In this document: positions 46,119-58,153 of the stretch, piece by piece
Layout: every line of letters begins with the position of its first letter
How positions within the stretch are numbered: position 1 is the stretch's first letter
NCBI GenBank assembly: GCA_035578175.1
Contig: JAQMRL010000022.1
Coordinates: forward strand, 3,038,001-3,102,000
Direction: 5' to 3'
DNA from: Catonia carolina
Lineage: Eukaryota > Arthropoda > Insecta > Hemiptera > Achilidae
Length of the DNA: 64,000 nt
Program-made: the position numbers and the translations under genes
Notes under the pieces: model-generated
Database searches by the model: none
The model's input: only the letters and a program-made list of their open reading frames with translations
What the model was told of the DNA's origin: nothing

Positions 46119-46684
46119 ATTTCAAGAAAATGCTAATTAGTTAGGCGAAATAATTTATTCCTAAAATTGTTAATTTCTTAAAAATCAATTCTAATTATGT
46201 TACATAATACAAAACTTTCTATTCTAAGATAAAACTAAAGAATTTCTATTAAAACGAAAATGGTTTCCATCAAAGGCAACCCTTTAGGTAGTACAAAACT
46301 GAATAAATTAGTTTTCCTAGACATAAACTAACAAATCCAACTTGTATCATGCAACCTTGTGTGTGTAGTTCAATAAATTTGCATGTTATAATTCTTATCC
46401 TATTTTTATAAATATCTGTGTATATCCCAGCAAATTTTACTTTCATATTCTAGAAATATTGCTTTTGTTATTTTATTTCACACGACAGTACTTAGAATAG
46501 CTGTAGTATAAAATTAAAAAGCAATAATAAGTAATAAAGTGTCCATCTTTAAGACAACATAAAGCAGACATGTAAATCTCCCTCTTCTTCTTCTATCTAG
46601 AATTATCTTTTTAAGTTTGTTTTAATCCTTAATTGTGTAGGTTGCAATCGGTTCAGTTTAAGAATAATAAACAACCTAATAACC
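46119..46684. other. AT-rich DNA without recognised features
   Basis: About 0.57 kb with nothing supportable. Confidence 0.5.
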
Positions 46685-46938
46685 CAAGAAAGATGATGAT
46701 TTGTGTATCACGTGTAAATGAGGTGTAGTCTTGTGCAGACTCAGACCAACCATTCCTGAGAGATCATAAATTTAATTTTGATCCCCAATCATCAAAGTAC
46801 ACCGAAAACCAATGTCTAGTGTTCAAATCTATATAAAACCTCCTTTGCATGGATTTGAACCAGAAACCTTCATCTCCGAAATTCAGCTGTTAAACTGCTG
46901 ACTCGTGGCGACCATTCTACAACTAGACCAACTTTATG
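46685..46938 (-). repeat. tRNA-headed SINE of a different family
   Basis: Minus orientation. The head GTTGGTCTAGTTGTAGAATG contains a good box A; GGTTCAAATCC is a box B about 50 bp downstream, at normal pol III spacing. The 3' part (TTGGTCTGAGTCTGCACAAG, then ACTACACCTCATTTACACG) differs from the tail shared by the other SINEs. A head fragment of the same family may lie at 6399-6447. Confidence 0.75.
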
Positions 46939-46979
46939 AATATTATATTTTATGATTAGTTAAATTATTAAGTTATTAG

Positions 46980-47690
46980 TAAATTTTATAATATTAGAAA
47001 ATAAAATCTTAATGGAGGTTACCAAATTTTCAAACAGGTCAGTGTACAGCTGCAGATATCCAGGATATTTTAAGCATTATAATTTCACGTGAAACTAAAA
47101 AACATCTTACACAAAACAGTACAAGCTAATTGTTAGAAGAGTAAGTACGCATGGGACTGTGTAGTAAATATTACATAAAACCCGGGTTATAAGAAAAAAA
47201 TTCGGATCCTATTACTTGTATTAATCGGGAATTTAGAAAATATAATAATTAATGAAATAATTTCTAGGGTTGTCTAGGAAGTCTATGTAAAACTACTGTG
47301 TTTTGACCATTTAAAAAATAATTATTATAATATTTTATTGATCCTAAGTAAATTTTATATAATTAGAAAATAAATCCTAATGGAGATTACCAAATTTTAA
47401 AACAGGTGAGCGCACAGTTGCAGATATCCAGGTTTTTTACAGCAGTAATTTCACGTGAAACAAAACAATGTTACACAAAACAGTACAAGCTAATATTGTT
47501 CAAGGAGTAGGTAAGCATGAATACGCGTGGACTGTGTAGTAAATATTTAAAAAAAACCGGTTATAAGAAAAAGGTTCGGATTCCATTACTTGTATTAATC
47601 GGGAATTTAGGAATAATAATTAATGAAATAATTTCTAGGTTTGTCTAGGAATTCTGTGCTAAACTACTGTGTTTTAAATATTTAGGAAAC
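46980..47690. repeat. Tandem duplication, two ~350-370 bp units
   Basis: Unit 1 (46980-47348) and unit 2 (47349-about 47690) are head-to-tail copies at roughly 85-90% identity. They share AGATATCCAGG, TTTCACGTGAAAC, ACACAAAACAGTACAAGCTA and TTACTTGTATTAATCGGGAA. Each contains the palindrome TTTCACGTGAAA. No ORF survives. It is older than the duplication at 33351, judging by divergence. Confidence 0.9.
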
Positions 47691-49367
47691 TTATAATTCC
47701 TTGTTGACCCTTGGTTTTGCTATTTATGTACGGAATTAAAAACCAAAAATTTAATGTGAAGATAATAGTTTGTGCACCAGAATGGAATTGGTCAGTCAGT
47801 TTGATATTAATTTAATGTAAATTGCCCAAACCAAACCCAAATTAATATTTCTGAAACCAGTCACAAAAAATAGGGATTCAATTTTGAAATATTTTTTTTC
47901 AGAATTTCATGAAAAGAAGAGCTCAACTTCAAGAGGAAATGATTCTTTCATTAATTCACAACAGAAAACATTATCTTTTGACAAAAGAGTACAAATGATT
48001 TAAAATAGGATGAGAGTAAACCTACATGATAATTCAGCAATGGGAATTTTTTATTGTAATATTTCCCTGTAGTGTTTCACTGAAAGAGAAATTTCACATC
48101 AGCAGGAAAATTATTTCTTTTATAATGAAACACCTGATTTATTTTAAACATTACTTTTATTGTTAAATAATAATTTGAATTATGATTACCATACAAAATG
48201 TAGAAAAGGTAAAATTTTTTACAAAAAAAATTTTTAAATTACAACAGAAAAAATTTTCTCATGAAATTGTTTGGCACTCCATCCTATTTTAATCTATCTG
48301 TACCCCTTTACAGAACATACCGAAATTATTATTATTACTTGTGTAGTATAAAATAAACTGTCAATGCATCAACTTCGTTATTTACATAATTAGTTTGTTA
48401 ATTAACAATACTAACAACTAATAACAATAATAATAATAACTAATAATAATATTAACTAATATACAATGTACAAAAACAAATAATAGTGTTTACGTATTTA
48501 ATAAAAGTAATATAATTTTTAAGTATTGAGTAATTCTGTCAACAAAACAATCTTTATAACAAAAACTAAGTTATTAATAATTAAATATACTCATTAAATA
48601 ATTCGATAATGATATAACTTTCTAATACTCTTTATTAAAATCATAAAATTTATTAAACTGTATAAAAATAAAGTTAGTGCTATAATTTTGCAAGTTTATT
48701 CATTCAATTACACACAAATTTTACCGCTTAATACAATAAAATATTACTTCGTAAAACAAAAATAGAGTAAACTTTTGAAAGTTTTCTATTACTGGTATAT
48801 ATTTCATTCAATTTATGTTTTAAATTATACGAATGAATATTTCACTGTTATTCAATGCTGAAATAATTTTGTTCTTTACAGCACTACCTAACAGTAAATT
48901 TCATTTATAAAGAATAAACAAATAATGAGTAAAACAAAATAATAATAATATTACATTGTAATTGCATAGAAAATTTATGGACGCAACTTTTAATAATTAA
49001 ATTTATAAATTTAGTTGAAAATACATTATAATTTGCATTTTAGAACAAACTGAATAAATTATAGTAGGTTGGATTATTTGTAGTTAATAATAAATAAATA
49101 AAGTTTTGTTTTCACGTAAAAATAATAAACATTATTAATATGCCATGTCAAAAGTTAGGGATAGGGATTGGTAAGGTTATACTACTACACGAACGCAAAA
49201 TGGTGGGTGATCAGGTATTCACTTGGATTGGTCAAGGGGAATCTGTGAAAAAATCTTGACCAGGACAGCCACATATTACAAAGTACATATACAACTTAAT
49301 GTCTAATTCATTTTTGTTACTATTTTTCTTCACAAATATTCACTGCAACGAGTCGTGTAGTTCGAAA
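47691..49367. other. Featureless AT-rich DNA
   Basis: About 1.7 kb, very AT-rich (AATAAT-type runs near 48420-48460 and 48940). A GC-richer patch at 49185-49270 has no open frame with splice context. Confidence 0.55.
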
Positions 49368-49960
49368 TACCGTATTTTCTCGACTCAAAGACCTTTTTTC
49401 ACAATTTGATACCTCGAAAAGCGAGATGTGTCGTCTTACATTCGAGTGTGTCTTGCAGTCAGTCACATTCACTTATTATCTTTGAACCGGTATATTAGCA
49501 CTCTAAACTACGTGTGAGACATCGACTATGCATTATGACATAAAATAATAATTATCTTTTAATATTAAAATTAAATAAAACTTTATAAATAATTATCAGA
49601 ATTCGTAGAAGCAACACGCTCAGAAACGCAATATTTGATTTTAATACGCAACTTGTGAATTTCCAATGCCATGTTATTAAATTGCGAACTGAAAATATCT
49701 GCACTCTTTATCAGATAGGTAATACAGACGAAACTCTATTCTATTTTATTATGCCTAGAAACTACATGGTCGATGTGGAAGGTGCCAGAAAAGTAAAATA
49801 GAAAGCCATTGGGTACGAGAAACTGTGAATAACAGTTATGTTTTGCATACCAGCCGATGGAAACAAACTTCCTCCTTATTTGATACTCAATCAAAAAAGT
49901 GCATTCAAGAAATTTATTATTTCTATCAATATCGTGTTACATTTAATTATGTTTCATCGC
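49368..49960 (+). mobile_element. Decayed pogo/Tigger-type DNA transposon
   Basis: The transposase remnant starts near 49604. Upstream, 49368-49455 contains CCGTATTTTCTCGACTCAAA and TCGTCTTACATTCGAG, which look like a decayed inverted repeat within the terminal region of such an element. The opposite end is not identified. The transposase itself is listed separately. Confidence 0.5.
49604..49953 (+). pseudogene. pogo/Tigger-type transposase remnant
   Basis: One plus-strand frame of ~116 codons reads RRSNTLRNAIFDFNTQLVNF, QCHVIKLRTENICTLYQIGN, TDETLFYFIMPRNYMVDVEG, ARKVK, stop (49799), KAIGYEKL, stop (49826), ITVMFCIPADGNKLPPYLIL. TDET holds the expected first catalytic Asp of the DDE triad, and GNKLPPYLI is the hallmark of pogo/Tigger/Jerky-type transposases. 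The DNA-binding domain and the later D/D residues are absent. Two nonsense codons make it dead, though the frame itself is otherwise unbroken. The 94-codon frame at 49825-50109 is a different frame and not a gene. Confidence 0.8.
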
Positions 49961-50746
49961 CCATTTCAGGTAAAACCAATTCACTTTATATTAGAAATAA
50001 GATTTTGATGATTTTTCTAGATTTTATTTTTTTCAAAAATTTGTACTGCCAAAATAAGCTGCGTCTTCGATTCGAGGGCGCTTTGGAATCGACGATATAC
50101 GGAATATAAAATATTTTGTACTCTTATTACATAAACTTAAATTAATTATGATAAATATGATAAACTAAATGTTGTTGAAAGCCTATAAATTAGTTAACAA
50201 AAATAACTTTTCATTTGTTAAGAAAAAATTGAATATAAGGATCGCATTCTGGTCGTTAAGAAATAGCGTCAGAAGAATAAAGACTAAAAGCATCACTAAT
50301 TCCGTTGGGAAAATATTTTCATTGTTCTCATATTTTTTAAACAATTTATACTTAGAAATATCGTTGGAAAGCCTTACTCGATGAGATTAATTTGTTTTTA
50401 GTTTTAGTTTTTGTCATGCTGATAAAAATCTCATAAAGGCTGAAAAGCAAACGAGCAAAATTATAAATTGTTTGGTTAACGGGAAATTTGATTTCTTTAT
50501 TCCATAGTCTATAACTTATGACTAACACTGAAAGATTTTCTTAACAGCTTTAAACATGTTATTAGCCAATCTGTTAGTATCGTATTTTACTTCTCATATT
50601 ATTAAAAAAATCAGAAATTAGTTAATCGTGAAAAATATTAGTTGTCGACACACTGGCTCATACTGATACCAGTTTTATTGTTTTCTTTACAACTACATTA
50701 CAATCTGTTCATGGTACTTGAACAATAAGTAATTGATATGGCATAG
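49961..50746. other. AT-rich DNA without recognised features
   Basis: About 0.8 kb. Frames at 49825-50109 and 50169-50384 have AT-driven composition and no domain. Confidence 0.5.
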
Positions 50747-51141
50747 GGTACACCCATAACAAGCAGGTGGAGTGTTAAATTATTTGCACTCGATCTGCTA
50801 CTTCCAGGGCTACAAAAAATAGTTCTGTTTCTTATTACATGGTCAGCTAATTGTATTACTGAAGCGTTTAAGCACAGAAGAGGTAGAGGTGTAAAAAACA
50901 CTAGTCAGAGTTATTTTTTCTGAAAGTAATGAATTTCATTATGCGACCAGACCCTGTGGTGAATGAAGTGAACGTGTCATTTGCAGGGTGTAGAGTAGAT
51001 GCTTTTTGGAGGGCCTGGCATGCTGATAAGCATAGGCTACTTTTGTACTCAGTGAGGAAGCCAAACTGAACCTTACTTCTCGTTTTACTCAGTAAGCCTC
51101 TAGAGGTTCAGATCAGCCTTTCGGCTGTTGACCTTAACAAC
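50747..51141 (+). mobile_element. R1 retroposon copy i, full length with target duplication
   Basis: A 395-bp R1 copy from the 5' domain (CCCATAACAAGCAGGTGGAG) through the core to the 3' hairpin CAGCCTTTCGGCTG and AACAACA. Flanked by the 9-bp direct repeat ATGGCATAG (50738-50746 and 51142-51150). Together with copy d this fixes the family's ends. It lies immediately upstream of a Jockey remnant in the same orientation. The minus-strand 67-codon frame is a shadow. Confidence 0.85.
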
Positions 51142-51194
51142 ATGGCATAGCGAGTGAAAAATTAAAAGACGTCAAAAAATGAGTAACAAAGTCG

Positions 51195-51431
51195 ATCCAA
51201 GGCTTTCAATCAAAATTCTTAAGACTTGCGTCTGGCGATACTTTGTTATGTAACCAATAAAACCCTCCACGACGATTTCAAAATTCCGACAGTAAAAGAG
51301 CTAACCACGTTCTTCTAACTAATAAATTTCAAAAACGACAATATGACCATCCAAACCAACTAGCCCGTACAAGAAACTTTCCAACTCTGTGACGTCTAAA
51401 GCGAAAATGGAGTAGAGATCTCTTGGTCTGA
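51195..51431 (+). pseudogene. Jockey-type LINE C-terminal remnant
   Basis: Reads IQGFQSKFLRLASGDTLLCN, Q then a stop, LLTNKFQKRQYDHPNQLART, a stop, RLKRKWSRDLLV and the terminal TGA, all in one frame with two internal nonsense codons. It aligns to LQAFQSKCLRLI, HPNELITKL and RLKRQWARDLL of the large Jockey copy. Some ~60 bp of 3' sequence follow. The 72-codon minus frame at 51329-51547 is antisense to it. Confidence 0.8.
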
Positions 51432-51499
51432 ATAACGGACAACACCCGTGATTCTAAATGGAGAATATATAAGCTATATACCAATGAATACCTCTTCTT

Positions 51500-52153
51500 C
51501 TTAAAATAAAATTCCCCTCCCCCTTTAATTATATATGGAAATTGCAAGGCTCAACGTACAGTACCGTAATAAAAATTAAAGACAAAAATGTGAACAATTC
51601 CTTAATCTTTGACCTTAATGATATTTACAAAAAAAATAAGTAAAATACAAACAATGTTACTACATTTTTATTCAACACCTATAAGATAAGTACAACATTT
51701 GTAAAGTATTATCCTTCAATTTAATAAAAAATTGAAGAATCTCTCGTTTAAACGGATACCGAAAAGTTACTCTAATTAATTAGGCCTAATTCTAATCTAT
51801 TGATTGACACAAATTCTCTTTATTGTAGAAAATAAGATTCAATGATAGTGTGTATTTTAGGTTAACTTCTTTTGTTAAAAGGACTTAGTAAAACTACGTA
51901 TATGCGTAAAAGCGTCACACGGTTTGTAATGAAGTACTTAAATTTTCAATTTATACTAGAATGGAAATTTAAGTCAATTTAAAAATTTAAGGAAATTTAA
52001 GTTTATTTGATTTATATTATTCATCTAATAACTACGATCAAATCATTTTGTTCCTAATCATATAATTTTGCAATTAATGTGTTTTACTCTAATTGTTAAA
52101 AAAAATATACGAATGCATATTTTACATGTAATATAGAAAACTTTGTAAAAAGT
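51500..52153. other. AT-rich DNA, putative intron
   Basis: About 0.65 kb without repeats or ORFs. It directly follows (in minus-strand sense) the splice donor of the signal-peptide exon, so it is the start of its intron if that exon is real. Confidence 0.5.
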
Positions 52154-52159
52154 ACTTAC

Positions 52160-52279
52160 CGAAACGGAGGCAGCAGCAAGAATGCTGATGAAGAGGGCAG
52201 TACTCATTCTAGTTTTCATACCACTTTCGGATATTCGCCATTGATTCTAACAACAATGTAGACGTATCTGGAAACATCT
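52160..52279 (-). CDS. First coding exon with signal peptide, unknown secreted or membrane protein
   Basis: On the minus strand the acceptor TTGTATTGTTTCAG precedes a 120-base exon: 60 bases of 5' UTR, then ATG at 52219 and 20 codons, MKTRMSTALFISILAAASVS, ending in phase 0 at a strong donor (TCG followed by GTAAGT, 52154-52159). The peptide has the three parts of a signal peptide: basic KTR, a hydrophobic core and small residues near the end. It should direct a protein to the secretory pathway. Two upstream ATGs in the UTR share a frame that ends at TAG, overlapping the main start by 11 bases, so translation could be dampened. The rest of the gene must lie to the left. The terminal-exon candidate at 26373 is on the same strand and also starts in phase 0, but the link is unproven. 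Confidence 0.6.
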
Positions 52280-53717
52280 CTGAAACAATACAAGTTTACC
52301 ACTAAGTTCAAAATTCCTTTTAACTTTCACATTTGTACATATGTAATTTGCAGTGCAATTAAAGTTCTGCTAGTATTTTTTTGTTTATTCCAGTTACACA
52401 GAAATTACAAACAATGTTTATAAAAAATTACAGAAAATGTTACAGCTTGTAGTAATCTATTACAGCTTGTAGTAAGTGGTACGACATAAATGTAATAATA
52501 ATAATAATACATATGTAAAAGTTGAATAATTTAATTTTAAATAAATGGTATTTTAACCAATCAACATTGTAGTAATTCGAAATTTGTTCGTTAATTATTT
52601 TTATATGTTTTAATAATTCGTTATTAATTAAGAAGAATAACTTTTTTAACGTGAGTTCTAGAGCTTCAATTGTAAACTTGTGTAATTTTTATATGAATGG
52701 CCAAACGGACTACAATAATAATAATAATAATAATAAATTGTTCTTATTAAAAAGTATATTTATACAACTACATAATTAATTAATAAAATCAAGATCAATT
52801 CATTTTACAATATTAATCTAAAATTAAACAAAAGTTGAGTAACATAAAACTGACTTATTTATTACTGAAGTACCATCTTTCATAGGTTTCAGAACGAATA
52901 ATATTTTTATATGTGATTTAAATAATCACCTATGGTGGAATATCACAAGCTATAGCAAAGCAATATCACAAAGAAACTAATAATAATATTGCAATTTAAA
53001 AATGTATGTTAACAAATTATTTATTTTATTTTCATGTCTTTCGGGTAACTCATTAACACTAAATAATCATAATAACATTAAACTAATCTATCATTATAAT
53101 AGTGACAATAATTATCCTTTTTTCAATAATCAAATAATCCAATAATTTCCAATACTAAACGTAGTGGAATACTACCCACATCTGACCGTGGCATATGCGT
53201 GGGTAGGCGGAAACAAATAACGTGCCTCATTCCGGGCAAATAGAAGTAATCCATCATTTATGCGATTATTTAGTGTTTTTCAAAATAACCGGGGATCTCG
53301 TCTAACTAATACAAAAGGAAAAACTTAAATAAAGCAATCGCATATTTAAAATGTTTTTTTCACTCAACAGGTAATCCCAACTTACTAGTTCACTAACTCA
53401 ACTAAAATTACACACCTGATTGATTTTTCATATAAAAATGTTTTCTTGTTTAGTATGTATGAAGAAAATCAATGAAAAATTTATGATCTCGCTTCAATTT
53501 TATTTACTCCAAGTGAAAATCTTTAAAAAAGAAGTCTGATTCAAGCCGTTTTAACAAATAAAATTTACGGACTAGGATGTTTCACCAGCCTGAAATTAGA
53601 AGCAAGTTAAGAGGAAATAATTACCCATTGGAAATTCGTAAGCTTATTATCGGAATGCGGAAGGTAAGAAGAAAGTGTCAACAAACGAGGTCATTAAAAT
53701 AACTTCTTCGTTCTACT
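52280..53717. other. AT-rich DNA, putative intron, one GC-richer patch
   Basis: About 1.4 kb upstream of the signal-peptide exon. The patch 53165-53300 (CCGTGGCATATGCGTGGGTA, CCTCATTCCGGGCAAATAG) encodes on the minus strand a ~58-codon frame starting MDYFYLPGMRHVICFRLPTH. It is unrecognised and may be a transposon scrap. A small tandem repeat of TTACAGCTTGTAGTAA occurs near 52440-52475. Confidence 0.4.
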
Positions 53718-53789
53718 TTACGGATTAGGCACATGGCCTGTTCCAGCTTCTATCTGTCTTCGTCGTGGTCTACCCAATGACAGTACTCC
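53718..53789 (-). pseudogene. LINE ORF C-terminal scrap
   Basis: The reverse complement encodes GVLSLGRPRRRQ, then IEAGTGHVPNP and a stop. GRPRRR followed by a short acidic or polar tail is the C-terminal signature shared with the LINE remnants at 9755 and 18144. Sequence further upstream (to about 53840) is no longer in frame. Confidence 0.5.
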
Positions 53790-54748
53790 TTCGGACGGTA
53801 TTTTAAGGCCAGTAGCGGATATCCTCTGACAATGCTGCAATACATAGGGCCTACACTACAATAACAACTGTGCTTATTGTCTTTGTCAAAAACTCCAAGA
53901 ATATTTTATCTTTTGGTCATTTTTTAGAAGGATAGAATAATGATAAAACCCTAATAATTCTTTGTGGAGAGACATGAAGGGACTTGAGGAAAAGCATATT
54001 TCACCAATACAAAAAACTTCAAAAGTTACAAAGACGAAGCTCAAATTTTTACACAACACGTCAAAAAATATTTAAACAACACGACAATGATATATCTAGA
54101 ATTTCAGAATAATTTTCACTAGAAGATGTGTAGGTGAACGTAAAGAAATGTCCCGACTACTATACTATGAACGGTTATCTATTAAATAATTTTCCTTTAA
54201 ATTCGGCTTAATAAAACTAATCAACCCACTTTCAGTGGACCAATCCGCTTTCAGTGAAAAGTGGCTGAAGCTAACATACTAAAACTTTGTGAGCTAAAGC
54301 CGGTTTACGAATTAATGACACACAGGTACAAATAACATGCTATGTCTGTAGTAAAACAATTAAGCTAAGACCGAGTTTCATCTAACGAATTGAATATTAA
54401 TTACTCAGGAACATTGTAAACGCTGCATTTTATGCCTACGTCAGTGACATCTAACTTGATTTCAAGCGACGTTAGTAGCTAAAGAAGTGCTTAAGTCTGC
54501 CAGAAGCATGAAAACTGTTTTCACGGCCACGCCAATATTGAAACACTTCAACAAAACTATAAGCGACTGATTTTGAATGAGTTTTTTTTATTTAGGATGT
54601 TAAAAGAAACACACTATAATTTAAAAAGGTATAAAACATAAGTTCGTCAGGTTTGAATAACTAGTTCCAGTAAGTTTGAAATAATCGACGGAATCTTTTG
54701 TTGTTTATTAAGTAAAATTTATCAAAAAATTTAATAATTTTTCATTCT
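53790..54748. other. AT-rich DNA without recognised genes
   Basis: About 1 kb. Small hairpin CCACT-TTC-AGTGG near 54230, and a slightly GC-richer patch 54440-54545 of unknown origin. Confidence 0.45.
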
Positions 54749-54922
54749 GGCTGCCCCCGTAGCGTAGTGGTAGCGCCCTAGCCTACAAAGTGGAGGCTCT
54801 GGGTTCAATTTCCGGCTAGGGTCTGGAAATTATTACAAATGAAAACTCGCCTTTTAAGTTAAATAACCCACCGTAGTCACTAATAAGCAATCTGATAATG
54901 CGACTTTAAATAAACTAAAGAA
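54749..54922 (+). mobile_element. tRNA-headed SINE with shared tail
   Basis: The head GCCCCCGTAGCGTAGTGGTA has a clear box A, and GGTTCAATTTCC is a near-consensus box B. The body is TTATTACAAATGAAAACTCG. The tail is CACCGTAGTCACTAATAAGC, then CTGATAATGCGACTTTAAAT, ending in A-rich sequence. Same family as 58493. Confidence 0.8.
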
Positions 54923-56228
54923 AATTTTCAACCTCATGAATCAATGTCTGTAATATTATTATAAATTTCCAGGTTTGTGTACGTAGGTTCATTATTATTA
55001 TTTAATAGCAAAATTCACTACACTCTATAAAGCGAATTGGTTTTTTCAGAGCGGTAACTTCAGAATCAGTATCCAAAAGTAGTTGATGAACGGTGGAATG
55101 GTTAGCTCTAACCATATTGGTGAGGTAGAATCATTTTATTTAGCAGAAATGTTTCGAAACCTTTAAACTACAAAAGACGGAGTGTTTAGATGATTAGGTT
55201 TAGCATGCTGCAGAGGAGATAAAGTATTTCATGTAAGGTTATAATCTGCACTTTTGGAATCTACATGAACTCGTGAACTGCAGATACCCATAAAATTGTA
55301 TTACATGGTTCTATAAAATACAAGGAGACTTTTGTAGATTACTTTATGGGTTGAGTCAAGCCTGCCTGAACTTTTATTAACAAGCAGCTTCAATATAAAA
55401 CTTCAGTCTCAGCTTGTACATTCTACTGCTTCATTTACCAAACCAGTATTTCAGTTCTGGTTATTTTAAAAAGCAACATTTTATTTCATCCAACATATAT
55501 TTTCGCCGTCGTTTCTTATACTCCTTAACGAAAGAACTTCACAAATTTTTCCAAATTTAAATTAAATATCAAACTTAATTCTCCAATGAAGTAACTAAAC
55601 TCAACTTTACCGTGTAAAAACCTAATCTTAAAGTAACGTAATTTAAACTGAACAAAAACATTCTCGTACTCTGTAGGCTAAAATATATGACCAGCAACAG
55701 AAGCAACTAATTTATTTATTAAAAATATTAATTAAATTGAAAACACAAACGAATGTTTGTTCCTTTTGAAATTATATCTACCATCATTTAAATATAATAT
55801 ATTTATATCATAATACCGTTTTAATTAACATTAGTTAATTAACATTTAATTAACCTTTTAAAATGTGTTCAAATTGTTTAAACCCTCGGGTAAATAATAC
55901 ATCGAGAATAACTAATATTACAGAGGCATTTTAATGACGTCGGTATCAAATATTGGCTTATCTGCAGGCAATTGTTTTCGGCTATAGAACACATGCGGAA
56001 AAATAAAACAATGTATTATGACATTTTTCAGAAATGCTGTCATATTTTCTAACAAATATTGAAGCTGCTTATTTAGAAAAAGACTGTTTTAGAAATTTAC
56101 TCGTGTATACTTACCAATGTCAATGTTACATACAAAAAATTATGAATAAGAAGTTTGGATATAGGTTATTCCTTAAATTATAATAGTGTAAATGTCTTAT
56201 ATTTATGAACTTTGAATTTACATTCAAC
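54923..56228. other. AT-rich DNA without recognised features
   Basis: About 1.3 kb. A GTAAGT donor-like site on the minus strand at 56111-56116 has no exon-like sequence before it. Confidence 0.5.
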
Positions 56229-56860
56229 AAAAATCTGGTGTGAAACACTCACACAACTTTTTCTTGCCAATGCAAATAACGAACAATATAACCTAACGTT
56301 AATAATAAAACATTAGAAATAAACAAAAAAACTAACCTCAATATATATAACCTTATTTTAATCATGAGTTAAAGACGCAAAATAAAAATCAACGTCTGTT
56401 AGGCTTGACAATAAGGAAAATCACTCTTTCACTCTAAACGCTCTGTAGAAAAAAATGCTATCAATGAAAGTTGTAGATCTTTTAATTTCCTATAAATTTA
56501 ATTATATACACTTTTGTTGAAAAATGCATACTAAGGCTGATATTGTAAAAAAAATTCGATTTTTTACACATTTCGTGAGAAAAAAACATGAAATCGCTAA
56601 TTACCGCTAAACTAAGCGTTTTAAAAAAAATGTTTTGAATAAAAGTTGTGAGATTTTAAATTGTCTACATTTTTTGATAATACATTTATGCGCTAAAATG
56701 CATATTAAAGCCACAATCTTAAAAAACAATTTTTTTTACTAGAAAACAGCCTCTCCAAGAATTTCAGCAGACATGGCACCTACTCTATTATATAGAGCAT
56801 CAAAATTGTAGTACATTGTTTGCTTAAAAATTTGGTCATTGAGCACTTTTTTCAACAGTA
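56229..56860 (-). mobile_element. HINE-like element B5 (truncated)
   Basis: The 3' two-thirds of the family in minus orientation: 3' end (complement of AATCTGGTGTGAAACACTCA), the 3' subterminal motif region TTTTTCTTGCCAATGC, then the conserved body up to GCAGACATGGCACCTA. Similarity fades near 56830-56860. The microsatellite and 5' end are missing. The 66-codon frame at 56739 starts inside it and is not a gene. Confidence 0.7.
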
Positions 56861-57822
56861 TGTACAAAATTTTCTTCTTTGCAACTGTATAAAATTGACA
56901 ACAAGCAAATTGGATAAAAATTAATACAATTATTGACAATTTTAAAAGATTGAGGATATTGCTGTCTAATTATAATATTCAAATCTACAATTAAAAATAA
57001 ATCAAAAATATTTTACTCAATATTTATAGAATTTTCTCATTGTAATAAAATACATTTTTAAACGAAACTGATGTAGCCTAAAATGCAAATACAATTTTTG
57101 CAAGTATATATTTTCAGGGTAACTTCAGTGTATCAATAGTATAAATGCGTAAGATATACATTTCAAAATAAAATTTTTTAATTAAAAATAATCTGGCATA
57201 TTTTCATCTTACATTCACTTTACATTTAAAATGAATTTGACAGCCTATTTTATAGCACAAAATTGCTTATATTTTTTCATTTACATCGATAAGAGTAGAG
57301 TGAGAAAAGTAGGCTAAAATGTATAATAATGGGTGGTGGAAAGTATAACGTAATTTTAACTGCAGAATTGTTGAAACTAAATTTAATTTTGAGAGAAAAA
57401 CGAATATACGATCCAGTTAAAATCCTCGTTTGTGGATATTCACATTCGCGGCGCATTCAGCAATAGTAACTTTGCTAAATCTGAATAATAAATTTACATG
57501 GATAAACAAAACTTTATTACTTCTTATATTAGTGGTATATTTATCACTTTGTGCATTCAACGTTAATTTCTTAATCTTTCCAACCATATAATTACAAATG
57601 TTTATTTATTACTTAAATTAATTTTACGTACTTCAAAATTTCATTGTAACTTATTACACATTCTTAAATTTTATTACTATTCAAGTTAACAGAAAACTTA
57701 CAGTATATTCTACAAATCATATCTTAAAATTATTGTTTTTAAACTACATTATTTACAATGTACCCATTACGTAAAGCATTAGACTACATGGTAGGCGAAA
57801 ACAGCAATAAAACCTTCTATCT
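56861..57822. other. Featureless AT-rich DNA
   Basis: About 1 kb. Nothing supportable. Confidence 0.55.
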
Positions 57823-58050
57823 CGTCGACTAAAATTACCGATTCCTCTAAAATTGCTGTTATATAAGACTTTACTTAAGCCAATGTAGAAGAACAATTGT
57901 CAGATGTATGGTTCATCAAAACCATCAGTCATAGCTAAACTTCAACGGTTTCAATCAAAATTGCAAATTGCTAGTAAACGCTACACTTTCTGAGTCAAAT
58001 CATACACTTCACTCGGACCTAAAAATCCCATTAATTCATGACACCATATA
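57823..58050 (+). pseudogene. Jockey-type LINE remnant
   Basis: Reads RRLKLPIPLKLLLYKTLLKP, M, stop, then QMYGSSKPSVIAKLQRFQSK, matching GRRSSLTLKSKLLLYKVYLK and IYGTAKPSNLQKLQAFQSKC of the large Jockey copy. Two internal stops; the C terminus is lost. A (TA)n repeat follows at 58112. Confidence 0.75.
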
Positions 58051-58111
58051 CACTACGTTAACTGCGGGAGTGGTGTCCTCCTTTAAAGTGTGAAGCCATT
58101 TAAAAAATATA

Positions 58112-58112
58112 C

Positions 58113-58150
<38 letters not shown>
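58112..58150. repeat. (TA)n microsatellite
   Basis: About 39 bp of alternating TA, self-complementary and able to extrude as a hairpin. It lies between a Jockey remnant and a SINE. Confidence 0.95.

Positions 58151-58153
<3 letters not shown>

Noticed and set aside
49185..49270. GC-richer patch with cysteine-containing minus frame
   Set aside because: Frames are interrupted and no acceptor or donor pairs fit; not enough for an exon call.
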